In this document: positions 39,903 through 48,641 of the stretch, in pieces
Numbering within the stretch: the stretch's first letter is position 1
Layout: every line of letters starts with the position of its first letter
Source of the DNA: Micromonospora andamanensis
GTDB lineage: Bacteria > Actinomycetota > Actinomycetes > Mycobacteriales > Micromonosporaceae
Assembly: GCF_016863495.1 (NCBI RefSeq)
Contig: NZ_BOOZ01000011.1
Location: 186,001-250,000, forward strand
DNA: 64,000 nt
Direction: 5' to 3'
Notes under the pieces: model-generated
Databases searched by the model: none
What the model was told of the DNA's origin: nothing
The model's input: the letters and a program-made list of their open reading frames with translations, nothing else
Translations under genes and position numbers: made by a program

Positions 39903-41636
39903 ATGGTCCGCGTGTCGACTACCCCTCGGCGCGTCACCGCCGTGTTCGTCCTGGTGACCGCGCTGCTCGTCGCCGGCTGCTCCGGGGCTGGTCAACGCCC
40001 CGCAGCGGGCCCCGCCTCGACTCCGGCGACGGAGTCTGCGCCGCCGTCGAGCGCCCCGCCCGAGGACCCGGCCACCAAGGCGGCCGCCCTCGTCGCCGAA
40101 CTCTCTGACGAGGACCTGGTCGGCCAGGTGCTGATGCCGTACGCCTACGGCGACCAGGCGACGAAGGTGTCGGCCGGCTCGGCCGCCGGCAACCGGGCAC
40201 TGGGCGGGGTGGACACGCCGGCCGAGATGATCGAGAAGTACCGGCTCGGCGGGCTGATCCTGGTGGGTTTCAGCGCGGACGACCCCACCCAGACCAACCA
40301 GGAGACCACGAACGTCGACAACCCGAAGCAGGTCCGTGAGCTGACCACCGGGCTGCGCGAGGCCGCCGGGCGGCTCCCGGCGGGCGCGGCGCCCTTCCTG
40401 ATCGGCACCGACCAGGAGTACGGGGTGGTCACCCGGATCACCGAGGGGGTCACCATGCTGCCCAGCGCGCTCGGCGCCGGGGCCGCCGGTGACCCGGAGC
40501 TGACCGAGGCCGCCTGGCGGGTCGCCGGGACCGAACTTGCCGCCATGGGCATCAACGTCGACTTCGCGCCGGTGGCCGACGTGCTGGTGACCCGCAGCAC
40601 GGTGATCGGGTCCCGCTCGTTCGGCTCGGATCCCGGGCGGGCGGCCGACCAGGTCGGTGGCGCGGTACGCGGGTTGCAGACCGCCGGGGTGGCGGCCACT
40701 CTCAAGCACTTCCCGGGGCACGGTCACAGCGCGGTCGACTCGCACAAGGACCTGCCCCGGCTCGGCCAGTCCCGCGGCAAGCTGGCGGCCGAGGCGTGGC
40801 CGCCGTTCACCGCAGGCATCGAGGCCGGCGCGCTGGCGGTGATGTCGGCCCACCTCGACGTCCGCTCGATCGACCCGGGCGTGGCCGCCACCTTCTCGTA
40901 CAAGCTGCTCACCGAGGTGCTGCGCGGGGAACTGGGCTTCCAGGGTGTGGTGATCACCGACGGGATGAACATGCCGCCGGCCCGTCGCTACGAGCCCGGT
41001 GAGGCCGCGGTACGGGCGTTGAAGGCCGGCAACGACCTGATCCTGATGCCTCCGCACGTCGGGAAGGCGTACGAGGGGCTGCTCACCGCGTTGCGCGACG
41101 GCACACTGCCCCGTGGCCGGCTGGTCGAGGCGGCCACCCGCGTGCTGACCATGAAGTTCACCCTGGGCGACGCGCCCGCGCCGGAGCTGTCCACGCTCGG
41201 CGCGCCGGCGCACCGTGCGGCGGCCAGGGCGCTGGCCGCCGGAGCGGTGACCGTGCTGCGCGGCCGGTGCGACACCACGGGCGTCCGTGGCCCGGTCACC
41301 GTGACCTCGTCGGGCGGGCGGGCGCACACCCGGGCGGCGTTGACCGAGGCGCTGACCTCGGCCGGCGTGAAGGTGGTGCCCAGTGGTGGCACCGTCGTCC
41401 ACCTGGTCGGCTACGGCGACGGCGCGAAGGACCTGCGATCCGACGCCGCCGTCACCGTCGCCATGGACACCCCGTACGTGCTGGCCTCGGCGAAGTCGCC
41501 CACCCTGCTGGCCACCTACTCGTCCAGCCGCGCCTCGATGACCGCGCTCGCCGACGTGCTCGCCGGCAAGGCCCGCCCCACCGGCCGCTCCCCAGTCAAG
41601 ATCCCCGCCCTACCCCCCACCACCTGCACGGACTGA
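39903..41636 (+). CDS. Lipoprotein beta-N-acetylglucosaminidase (GH3, NagZ-type)
   Basis: Exported, lipid-anchored GH3 enzyme of 577 residues. The signal peptide ends with lipobox LVAGC (Cys near residue 25), followed by a Pro/Ser/Thr linker. The GH3 barrel has KHFPGHGHSAVDSHKDLP, the NagZ motif with the His/Asp acid-base dyad, and the nucleophile in VVITDGMNM. It would remove GlcNAc from cell-wall fragments outside the cell, as for Gram-positive NagZ. A second C-terminal alpha/beta domain follows at about 440-577. GTG 39912 is an alternative to ATG 39903. Inverted-repeat copy C follows the stop. Confidence 0.9.
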   Translation: MVRVSTTPRRVTAVFVLVTALLVAGCSGAGQRPAAGPASTPATESAPPSSAPPEDPATKAAALVAELSDEDLVGQVLMPYAYGDQATKVSAGSAAGNRALGGVDTPAEMIEKYRLGGLILVGFSADDPTQTNQETTNVDNPKQVRELTTGLREAAGRLPAGAAPFLIGTDQEYGVVTRITEGVTMLPSALGAGAAGDPELTEAAWRVAGTELAAMGINVDFAPVADVLVTRSTVIGSRSFGSDPGRAADQVGGAVRGLQTAGVAATLKHFPGHGHSAVDSHKDLPRLGQSRGKLAAEAWPPFTAGIEAGALAVMSAHLDVRSIDPGVAATFSYKLLTEVLRGELGFQGVVITDGMNMPPARRYEPGEAAVRALKAGNDLILMPPHVGKAYEGLLTALRDGTLPRGRLVEAATRVLTMKFTLGDAPAPELSTLGAPAHRAAARALAAGAVTVLRGRCDTTGVRGPVTVTSSGGRAHTRAALTEALTSAGVKVVPSGGTVVHLVGYGDGAKDLRSDAAVTVAMDTPYVLASAKSPTLLATYSSSRASMTALADVLAGKARPTGRSPVKIPALPPTTCTD

Positions 41637-41650
41637 CCCCACCCGGGGCG

Positions 41651-41711
41651 GTTGATCATGAGGTTAGCGGCAATGGTTGATCTTTGGACTGCCGCCAACC
41701 TCATGATCAAC
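41651..41711. repeat. Dispersed intergenic inverted repeat, copy C
   Basis: Arms of 21 bp at 41651-41671 and 41691-41711 match at 20 of 21 positions (outer part GTTGATCATGAGGTT) around a 19-nt loop. It fills the 85-bp gap between the convergent stops of the NagZ lipoprotein and fabF. Same family as copies A and B, with the same gap size as B. Confidence 0.8.
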
Positions 41712-41721
41712 GTGGGCTGGC

Positions 41722-42948
41722 TCAGGGGCGGGTGAAGACGAGGGCCACGTTGTGACCGCCGAAGCCGAACGAGTTGTTCAGCGCGGCGGGCACGTCCATG
41801 TGTCGGGCCTTGTTGGTCGCCACGTCGAGGGTGAGACCGTCGTCCGGGTCGTCCAGGTTGATCGTCGGCGGCACCACGCCGTCGCGGATCGCCAGGATGG
41901 TGGCGATCGACTCCAACGCACCGGCCGCGCCGAGCAGGTGCCCGGACATCGACTTGGTGGCGGTGAGCACCGGATGGTCGCCGAGCGCGGCCCGCAGCGC
42001 GGTGATCTCCGCCAGGTCACCCACCGGGGTCGAGGTGGCGTGCGCGTTGACGTGGACGATGTCCGACTTCGCCACGTCGGCGTCGGAGATCGCCTTCGCG
42101 ATGGCCCGGATCGCGCCGGCACCCTCCGGGTGTGGCTGGACGATGTCGAAGCCGTCGGAGGTGAGGCCCGCGCCGGCGAGCCGCGCGTACACCCGGGCAC
42201 CCCGGGCTGCGGCGTGGTCGGCGCGTTCCAGCACGATGACGCCGGCGCCCTCGCCGAGCACGAAGCCGTCGCGACCCTTGTCCCACGGGCGGGAGGCCCG
42301 CTCGGGCTCGTCGTTGCGGGTCGACATCGCCCGCATCGAGGAGAAGCCGGCGATCGGCAGCGGGTGGATGACCGCCTCGGTGCCGCCGGCCACCACCACG
42401 TCGGCGCGGCCGGCACGGATCATGTCCAGGCCGAGCGCTATCGCCTCCGCGCCGGTGGCGCAGGCGCTGGCCACCGAGTGGACACCCGCGCGGGCACCCA
42501 GTTCCAGGCCGACCCACGCGGCCGGACCGTTCGGCATCAGCATCGGGATGGTGTGCGGGGAGACCCGCCGTGGGCCGGACGTCTCCAGGATGTCGTCCTG
42601 GGCGAGCAGGGTCAGCGCCCCGCCGATGCCCGAACCGACGCTCACGCCGAGCCGCTCCGGGTCGAGCCCGGAGTCGGCCAGGCCCGCGTCCGACCAGGCC
42701 TGGTGGGCGGCGATCAGGGCGATCGCCTCGGAGCGGTCCAACCGGCGCAGCTTGACCCGGTCCAGCAGGCCGGTCGGATCGACCGCGAGCTGGGCGGCGA
42801 TCCGGACCGGCAGTTGCGCGGCCCACTCCTGGGCGAGCGGACTCACCCCGGAGCGGCCGGCGAGCATGGCGTCCCAGGTCGACGCGACGTCCCCGCCCAG
42901 CGGGGTGGTCGCGCCGAGCCCGGTGACGACGACGTCGATGCGACTCAT
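41722..42948 (-). CDS. fabF: Beta-ketoacyl-ACP synthase II
   Basis: Cytosolic condensing enzyme of 408 residues that elongates acyl-ACP with malonyl-ACP. The catalytic triad is visible as SACATGAEA (Cys near 163), NAHATSTPVGD (His) and SMSGHLLGAAG (His), with the GFGGHNV loop near the C-terminus. It is the last gene of the fabD-fabH-acpP-fabF operon, one base after acpP, and co-translation is likely. Length and motifs are normal. Confidence 0.96.
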   Translation of the reverse strand: MSRIDVVVTGLGATTPLGGDVASTWDAMLAGRSGVSPLAQEWAAQLPVRIAAQLAVDPTGLLDRVKLRRLDRSEAIALIAAHQAWSDAGLADSGLDPERLGVSVGSGIGGALTLLAQDDILETSGPRRVSPHTIPMLMPNGPAAWVGLELGARAGVHSVASACATGAEAIALGLDMIRAGRADVVVAGGTEAVIHPLPIAGFSSMRAMSTRNDEPERASRPWDKGRDGFVLGEGAGVIVLERADHAAARGARVYARLAGAGLTSDGFDIVQPHPEGAGAIRAIAKAISDADVAKSDIVHVNAHATSTPVGDLAEITALRAALGDHPVLTATKSMSGHLLGAAGALESIATILAIRDGVVPPTINLDDPDDGLTLDVATNKARHMDVPAALNNSFGFGGHNVALVFTRP

Positions 42949-42949
42949 A

Positions 42950-43189
42950 TCAGGACTGCGCCTCGATGTAGCTCACGGCGTCCCCGACGGTCTTGAGGTT
43001 CTGCACCTCGTTGTCAGGGATCTTGACGCCGAACTTCTCCTCGGCGGCGACCACGACCTCCACCATGGAGAGCGAGTCGACGTCCAGGTCGTCGGTGAAG
43101 GACTTCCCCTCGGCCACGTCGTCCGGGTTCACCCCGGCAACCTCTTCGAGGATCTCGGCGAGGCCGGCGGTGATCTCGTCACGGGTCAT
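42950..43189 (-). CDS. acpP: Acyl carrier protein
   Basis: A 79-residue acidic four-helix protein that carries acyl chains on a phosphopantetheine arm attached to Ser in DLDVDSLSMVEVV (residue 41 region). The sequence MTRDEITAGLAEILEEVAGVNPDDVAEGKSFTDDL is a standard opening. It sits between fabH and fabF in the fatty acid operon. Confidence 0.97.
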   Translation of the reverse strand: MTRDEITAGLAEILEEVAGVNPDDVAEGKSFTDDLDVDSLSMVEVVVAAEEKFGVKIPDNEVQNLKTVGDAVSYIEAQS

Positions 43190-43272
43190 TGCGGTGGGTT
43201 CCTCTCATCGGGTTCTCTCGACGGGGCGGCGACGCCACCCGTCGCTCCTCGGCGCCGCGCGCCGTGGGGGTA

Positions 43273-44217
43273 TCAGGGGCAGCGGACGACCTGACCGGCG
43301 TAGGTCAGACCGCCGCCGAAGCCGAACAGCAGCACCGGTGCGCCGGAGGGCACCTCGCGGCGCTCCACCAGCTTGGACAGGGCCAGCGGGATGCTGGCCG
43401 CGGAGGTGTTGCCGGACTCGACGATGTCCTTGGCGATGATCGCCTGTGGGATGTTCAGCCGCTTCGCGATGCCGTCGATGATCCGTGCGTTGGCCTGGTG
43501 CGGAACGAACGCGGCCAGCTCCGACGGGTCGACACCGGCCCGTTCGCACGCCTGCAGGGCCAGCGGTGCCAGCGCCGTGGTGGCCCAACGGAACACCGTC
43601 TGGCCCTCCTGGGCGACGTACGGTCGCCAACCCTCGATGCGTACCGCGTCGCCGCGCTCCGGCACCGAGCCCCAGACCACCGGGCCGATGCCGGCCGGCT
43701 CGTCCTCGGCGGCGGCGGTGACCACTGCCGCGCCCGCGCCGTCGCCGAAGATGATGCAGGTGGAGCGGTCGGTCCAGTCGGTGAAGTCGGACAGCTTCTC
43801 CGCGCCGATCACCAGCGCATTGCGTGACGCACCGGCGCGGATCGCGTGGTCGACGGTGCCGAGCGCGTACGCGAAACCGGAGCAGGCGGTGTTGACGTCG
43901 AACGCACCCGGGGCGTTGATCCCCAGCTTGGCGGCGACCCGGCAGGCCACGTTCGGGCTGCGGTCGATCGAGGTGCAGGTGGCGACCACGACCAGGTCGA
44001 TGTCGGCGGCGGTCAGGCCGGAACTCGCCAGCGCCTTGTCGGCGGCGGCTGCGGCCATGTCGGCGACCGTCTCGTCACCGGCGATCCGGCGGGTCGCGAT
44101 GCCGACCCGGTCGCGGATCCACTCGTCGCTGGTCTCCACCAGTTGGGCGATCTCGTCGTTTGTCACCACCCGGGACGGCTGGTAGTGCCCGAGGGACAGG
44201 ATCCGGCTGCCCGTCAT
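43273..44217 (-). CDS. fabH: Beta-ketoacyl-ACP synthase III
   Basis: Condensing enzyme of 314 residues that starts fatty acid synthesis from acyl-CoA and malonyl-ACP; in actinomycetes it prefers branched starters. Active residues are in NTACSGFAYAL (Cys), PHQANARI (His) and ESGNTSAASIP (Asn). Its ATG overlaps the fabD stop (ATGA at 44214-44217). The gap to acpP (43190-43272) is 83 bp and holds a possible internal promoter or leader. Confidence 0.96.
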   Translation of the reverse strand: MTGSRILSLGHYQPSRVVTNDEIAQLVETSDEWIRDRVGIATRRIAGDETVADMAAAAADKALASSGLTAADIDLVVVATCTSIDRSPNVACRVAAKLGINAPGAFDVNTACSGFAYALGTVDHAIRAGASRNALVIGAEKLSDFTDWTDRSTCIIFGDGAGAAVVTAAAEDEPAGIGPVVWGSVPERGDAVRIEGWRPYVAQEGQTVFRWATTALAPLALQACERAGVDPSELAAFVPHQANARIIDGIAKRLNIPQAIIAKDIVESGNTSAASIPLALSKLVERREVPSGAPVLLFGFGGGLTYAGQVVRCP

Positions 44218-45209
44218 GACGAGGCCTCCCCAGCGTCGGTGTTGGCGCGAGACGTGTGCGGACTGGTTCCGTGGACCGGGCCACCCGCCGTGCTGCCGTG
44301 CCGGGCGATGAGATCCCGGGCGGCGGGCAGGTCGTCCGGGGTCTTCAGGGTGACGATCTCCGGCGCGCCGGCACCTGCGAGTTCGCGCTTGACCAGCCCG
44401 GCGAGCGTGCCGGCGGGCGGCAGCTCGATCACGCCGGTCACGCCGAGTGCGGCGAGCGTGGCCATGCAGAGATCCCAACGGACCGGGGCGGTGACCTGGC
44501 GGACCAAGCGTTCGAGCAGTTCGCCGCCGTTGTCGACGGCGGTCCCATCGAGGTTGGACAGCAGGATGCGGTCCGGGTCGTTAGGGGTGATCCCGGCGGC
44601 GACAGTGGCCAGCGCCGCCTCCGCCGGAGCCATGTACGGGGTGTGGAAGGCGCCGGCCACCTGCAACCTGACGACCCGGACCCGCTCCGGAGGCTCGGCG
44701 GCCAGCTTGTCCAGCCCGTCGAGCGCACCGGCGGCGACGACCTGACCCTTGCCGTTGCGGTTGGCGGCGTGCAGCCCGTGGGCGCTTATCGCGGCGGTCA
44801 CCTCGTCCGGGTCGCCACCGAGCACCGCGGCCATGCCGGTCGGCTCCAGCGCGCAGGCGGCGGCCATCTCCCGGCCGCGTACGCCGGCGAGGGTGATCGC
44901 CGCCTCCGCCGACAGCGCCCCGGCCAGCGCCGCCGCGCCGAGCTCTCCGACACTGTGCCCCGCGGTCAGCGTGACCTCCGGCATCGGCAGGTGCTCGGCG
45001 GCGAGCAGCGCCGCGGCGACCAGCAGCGGCTGGGTGCGAGCGGTGTCCCGGATCTCGTCGGCGTCGGCTGTGGTGCCCAGGTGCACCAGGTCGACGCCGG
45101 CCAGCTCGGACCACGAGCGCAGTCGGGCCTCGGCGTCGGGCAGGGCGAGCCAGGGGGTCAGAAAGCCAGGTTTCTGGGAACCCTGGCCGGGGCAGAGTAC
45201 GGCGAGCAC
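44214..45209 (-). CDS. fabD: Malonyl-CoA:ACP transacylase
   Basis: Acyltransferase of 331 residues that moves malonyl from CoA to ACP. Motifs: CPGQGSQKPGF at the N-terminus, GHSVGELGA with the nucleophile Ser, and VAGAFHTPYM with the His. First gene of the fab operon, directly downstream of fasR with a 78-bp gap. GTG 45209 has AGGAGA nine bases upstream. The C-terminal 25 residues are a hydrophilic extension (HGTSPHTSRANTDAGEASS). Confidence 0.96.
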   Translation of the reverse strand: MLAVLCPGQGSQKPGFLTPWLALPDAEARLRSWSELAGVDLVHLGTTADADEIRDTARTQPLLVAAALLAAEHLPMPEVTLTAGHSVGELGAAALAGALSAEAAITLAGVRGREMAAACALEPTGMAAVLGGDPDEVTAAISAHGLHAANRNGKGQVVAAGALDGLDKLAAEPPERVRVVRLQVAGAFHTPYMAPAEAALATVAAGITPNDPDRILLSNLDGTAVDNGGELLERLVRQVTAPVRWDLCMATLAALGVTGVIELPPAGTLAGLVKRELAGAGAPEIVTLKTPDDLPAARDLIARHGSTAGGPVHGTSPHTSRANTDAGEASS

Positions 45210-45287
45210 GTCTATGACTCTCCTGGATACCCATGGGTTGCGCTGTGCCGGCTGGCACCAAACCGCACTAGGACAGTTGGAGGGATC

Positions 45288-46535
45288 CTACAAAGACTGA
45301 CGCTGGTCATCGCCATGCTGTGATCTTTTACTTACCGGTGGGGTCAATGTCTGGGTCGGCACCACCGGATCGAGCCGGCCGACGGTAAGTGCGACCCGCA
45401 GGGCGAACGCGTCCCGGGGCGCCAGCGGGCTGAACCCGGTCACCTCGGAGATGCGACGCAGTCGGTAGCGCACGGTGTTCGGGTGCACGTACAGCGCCCG
45501 CGCGGCGCTCTCCAGCGTGCCGCCCGCGGCGAAGAAGGCGTCCAACGTCTCCAGCAACTCGCCGCCGGCGCGGACCAGCACCGCGTACACGTCATGGCGC
45601 AGCCGACGGCGGGCCTCGGCGTCACCCGCGAGGGCCCGCTCGGGCAGCAGGTCACCGGCGTGCACCGGGCGCGGCGCCGCCGGCCATGCCGGGGCGGCCC
45701 GGTATCCGGCCAGCGCCGCCCGGGCCGACTCGGTCGCCTCGTCCAGGCTCGGCACCGCCGGACCGACCACCACCGGCCCGTCACCGAAGGCGGTGAGCAG
45801 CTTGCCGGTGGCCGCGACCGGGTCCGCCGCCCCACCCAGCACGATCACCAGGCGGTCGCCGTGCACGCCGCCGATCACCTCGACCCCGATCCGCCGGGCC
45901 TGCCGGTAGACGGTGTGCAGGACGGCGGCGACCTCGCCGCCGGGGGAGGGGCCGACCGCCACCGCGACCGGCGGCGCGTCCGTCCAACCGAGCGCGGCGG
46001 CCCGGCTGGCCAGCACGTCCGGCGAGTCGCCGCGCAGCAGCGCGTCCACCAGCAGGGCCTGTAGCCGGGCGTCCCAGGAGCCGCGTGACTCGGCGGCCCG
46101 GGCGTAGACCCGGGCGGCGGCGAAGGCGATCTCCCGGGAGTACCGGAGCACCGCCTCCCGGAGCTGCGGCTCCTCGCCGGGAGCGGCCAGTTCGCCGACC
46201 TGCTCCTCGACCACGTCGATGGTCACCTTGATCAGCGCGACGGTCTGCTGGAGGGTGATCGAGCGGGCCAGCGCCTGCGGCGCGGTGGCGAAGACCTCGT
46301 CGGAGACCTCCTGGGTGCCCTCGCCGGCCCCGCCGCCGGCGCGCAGCCACTGGACCAGGGAGCGGGCGCCGGCCTGGGCCACGAGCATCACCCAGGAGCG
46401 CTGGTCGGCGGGCAACTCCCGGAACCACGGCAGGGTCTCGTCCATCCGGACCACACTCGCAGTGGCCAGCGCACCGGCCGCCCGCTCGATCCGGCGCAGC
46501 GTGGCTGACAGGTCCGTGCTGCCCGACTCGCTCAC
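45288..46535 (-). CDS. fasR: PucR/CdaR-type regulator of fatty acid synthesis (FasR-like)
   Basis: A 415-residue regulator with a helical N-terminal sensor region, a central GGDEF-like CdaR domain (about 200-300), and a C-terminal helix-turn-helix GGTLESAARALYVHPNTVRYRLRRI. Position directly before fabD-fabH-acpP-fabF is the same as for Streptomyces FasR, an activator of those genes that responds to acyl-CoA. The symbol rests on this context. GTG 46535 follows TAGGCGG; longer in-frame versions have poor coding bias. A small GTGCC/GGCAC dyad lies in the fasR-fabD gap at 45245-45258. Confidence 0.88.
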   Translation of the reverse strand: MSESGSTDLSATLRRIERAAGALATASVVRMDETLPWFRELPADQRSWVMLVAQAGARSLVQWLRAGGGAGEGTQEVSDEVFATAPQALARSITLQQTVALIKVTIDVVEEQVGELAAPGEEPQLREAVLRYSREIAFAAARVYARAAESRGSWDARLQALLVDALLRGDSPDVLASRAAALGWTDAPPVAVAVGPSPGGEVAAVLHTVYRQARRIGVEVIGGVHGDRLVIVLGGAADPVAATGKLLTAFGDGPVVVGPAVPSLDEATESARAALAGYRAAPAWPAAPRPVHAGDLLPERALAGDAEARRRLRHDVYAVLVRAGGELLETLDAFFAAGGTLESAARALYVHPNTVRYRLRRISEVTGFSPLAPRDAFALRVALTVGRLDPVVPTQTLTPPVSKRSQHGDDQRQSL

Positions 46536-46701
46536 CCGCCTAGCCTGACATGCCCTGACCTGGACCTTGACGGCAGGCGTCGGCACCGCACCGCTGACCG
46601 GGAACCGGTACGCGCTGCGCGGCCGGTCAGATCCGGCCAGTACGGTGACAGGGCACGTCGGGTGGGCACCGGCGGGTGAGGGCGAGCGTGAGGAGACGCC
46701 G

Positions 46702-47067
46702 ATGGCGTACGGGGAGGCCGACCACGGCTGTGCCCAGGGGGAGCCGTGCCGACCGGGCCCGCACGAGCAGCCGGCCCTCGCCAAGCACCACCGCCGGCCG
46801 CCCGGCCTGGCGCATCCGGTCGAGCCGGCCACGGGTCGGGTGCCGGAGCGCCCTGAGGACGATCCCACGTCCGTCCGGCCGCGCGGTGGCGAGCCCGCGG
46901 TGCCCCGTCAGCGGGCCGTCGAGCCGTCCACCCCGGGGCAGGTCGAGCCGACGGCCGGGGCCTGCCGCAGTGACCTGCCCGGCTGGGCCGGGGCACACCG
47001 GCACGGCCCGGTCCGTCCGGCTCATCGCAATCCACGGCGGCAGCGCCCGCCGGGTCGCTGGTGCTGA
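46702..47067 (+). CDS. Hypothetical Pro/Arg-rich protein
   Basis: Open frame of 121 codons with ATG 46702, seven bases after GAGGAG. Codon third positions are largely G/C, as in real genes here, but the product is low-complexity (Pro, Arg, Gly, His) with four Cys and no domain I recognise. A hairpin (47098-47132) follows. It fills the otherwise empty 602-bp gap between fasR (divergent) and the membrane protein at 47138. Doubtful but better than the antisense frame over the same stretch. Confidence 0.35.
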   Translation: MAYGEADHGCAQGEPCRPGPHEQPALAKHHRRPPGLAHPVEPATGRVPERPEDDPTSVRPRGGEPAVPRQRAVEPSTPGQVEPTAGACRSDLPGWAGAHRHGPVRPAHRNPRRQRPPGRWC

Positions 47068-47097
47068 ACAGACCGGGACGGCCCAGTCGGAATCCTG

Positions 47098-47132
47098 GAC
47101 CCGCTGGCCGGGCGCGGGCCCGCGAGCGGGTC
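47098..47132. terminator. Hairpin between convergent genes
   Basis: GACCCGCT (47098-47105) pairs with AGCGGGTC (47125-47132); the loop can fold into a second GGCC/GGCC stem. It lies just past the end of the minus-strand membrane protein gene. Confidence 0.5.
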
Positions 47133-47137
47133 GGAGT

Positions 47138-47785
47138 TCAGTGGGTACGGCGGCGGATCAGGAGCGCGATCCCGGCGAGCCCGACGGTGATCACCAGTAC
47201 CACCGCGACGTTCAGCAGGAGTAGCCGCTGCAGATCGTTGAACGCCTCGTTGATGTCCTGAGCGGGGTTGAGCGCCTCTTCCGGGATGATGCGCTCGCCT
47301 CCGCCGACGCCTCCGCTCACCGCCTCGTAGGTCCGTTCGAGCGGGACACCGGCGGTCCGCAGCGTCTCGGACATGCTTACTCGTCCGAGGTACCAGGAGG
47401 CGCTGACCTTGCGGTCGGGCTGCTTGGCGGGGCGGAAGACGCGGGGACCACCCACCGCCTTCGGGTACAGGTCGTAGGTCTGCTTCGGAGCGTCACCGGC
47501 CAGCACCACGACCGTGTACTTCGGACCGAGGTCGGCCTTCTTTGGACCGCCGGACTGACGGACCAGACCCCGGTGGTTGACCTGCTCGATGACGGCGACG
47601 ACATGCGCGGGGTGGGTGTCGGAGCGCAGCCGCAACGGCTCGGCCAGCCCGTGCCCGGTGATGTCCACGCCGGCCGGCGGCGTCTTCGGCGCCGCCCGGG
47701 CCACCTCGGCGGAGCTGAACGACAGCAGCACCGCCGCTACCGCACCTGCCGTCACCGTGGCGATTCGCCTCATCCGTCGGACCAT
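47138..47785 (-). CDS. Secreted membrane-anchored protein, unknown function
   Basis: Type I membrane protein of about 215 residues: signal peptide (about 1-32, ending near VARAAP), an extracytoplasmic region of 150 residues, then a C-terminal transmembrane helix (LLLLNVAVVLVITVGLAGIALLI) and an RRRTH stop-transfer tail. The outer region has the motif VVLAGDAPKQTYDLYPKAVGGPRVFRPAKQPDRKVSASWYLGRVSMSETLRTAGVPL. No family recognised. ATG 47785 has GAGGAGG directly upstream; ATG 47773 is possible. Divergent from the CopC gene. Confidence 0.65.
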   Translation of the reverse strand: MVRRMRRIATVTAGAVAAVLLSFSSAEVARAAPKTPPAGVDITGHGLAEPLRLRSDTHPAHVVAVIEQVNHRGLVRQSGGPKKADLGPKYTVVVLAGDAPKQTYDLYPKAVGGPRVFRPAKQPDRKVSASWYLGRVSMSETLRTAGVPLERTYEAVSGGVGGGERIIPEEALNPAQDINEAFNDLQRLLLLNVAVVLVITVGLAGIALLIRRRTH

Positions 47786-48009
47786 GCCGCCTCCTCGCCC
47801 CGTTCGATGGGTGGCTGTGCTGCAGGGGTCACACGTTGGAAGGCCGACGGTGGTGACCGTGTCCACAGGACAGGTACCCACTCAAAAGACTCCGCGGAAC
47901 GCCGATCGGTTGCAGCTGATGGAACACTAATTGGAACTATGCGCGATCGCGACTCGACAAACGACCAGCCGCGAAGCAGCGGGCGGATCTTACCTTTGCG
48001 GAGGCCATG

Positions 48010-48617
48010 ATGGGGGGCAGGATAGCGCGAATGGCGCGTTCCTGGACAGCGGTGATCGGCGTGGCGTTCGGCGCGTCGCTGCTGATGCCTGCCGCACCGG
48101 CCGCCGCGCACAACCAGCTGACCGGCAGCACGCCGCGTGCGGGTGCCCGGGTGGCCGACGCGCCCGAGCGCGTCGAGCTGCGGTTTCTGGCCCGGCTCAA
48201 CGAGCAGACGACGACCGTCACGATCACCGGGCCGGACAATGTCGACGCCGCTGGTGGGCAGCCGCGTTTCGCCGGTAACCGGGTCAGTGTGCCGTTCACA
48301 CCCGGCGCGGCGGGGCTGTACATCATCGGCTACCGGCTGGTGTCGGACGACGGCCATCCGATCTCCGGCGAGGTGCGGTTCACGATGACCACGAACACCC
48401 CCGCCGACCCGACCCCGGAACCCACAGCCGCCGCCCCGACGATCCCCGCCACCACCACCCCGCCGCCGACCACGTCCGAGGCCGTCACCCCGGTACCCCG
48501 GTCGGACGAGTCGTCCGGCGGGAACGGCTGTGGTGGGCGGTCGTTGCCGTCCTGCCGTTGCTGGCGATCCTGGTCGCGGCCCGGCTGATCCGCCGCCGCG
48601 CCGCGCGTCGCGGCTGA
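48010..48617 (+). pseudogene. CopC-domain copper-binding protein with frameshifted C-terminal anchor
   Basis: The first frame encodes a signal peptide, the mature start AHNQLTGSTPRAGARV (the N-terminal His is the Cu(II) ligand in CopC), YRLVSDDGHPISGEVRF and a Pro/Thr linker, and closes at 48588 after a Cys-rich tail unlike the family. The expected anchor (ERLWWAVVAVLPLLAILVAA, then RLIRRRAARRG) is encoded one frame back, from about 48522 to TGA 48615. One missing G in the GGCGGG run (48517-48522) would explain it. The product would be soluble instead of membrane-bound. ATG 48010 is five bases after GGAGG. A sequencing slip is possible. Confidence 0.75.
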
Positions 48618-48641
48618 GCGCCGCCAGGGCGGCGCGGCGGG

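Noticed and set aside
46627-47025. Minus-strand open frame in the fasR-proximal gap
   Set aside because: Poor ribosome site and Arg-rich content; the plus-strand frame with GAGGAG and an ATG is the better candidate, though itself doubtful.
48517-48530. Programmed -1 frameshift in the CopC gene
   Set aside because: No X-XXY-YYZ slippery heptamer or downstream pseudoknot is apparent; a lost base or sequencing error explains the data more simply.
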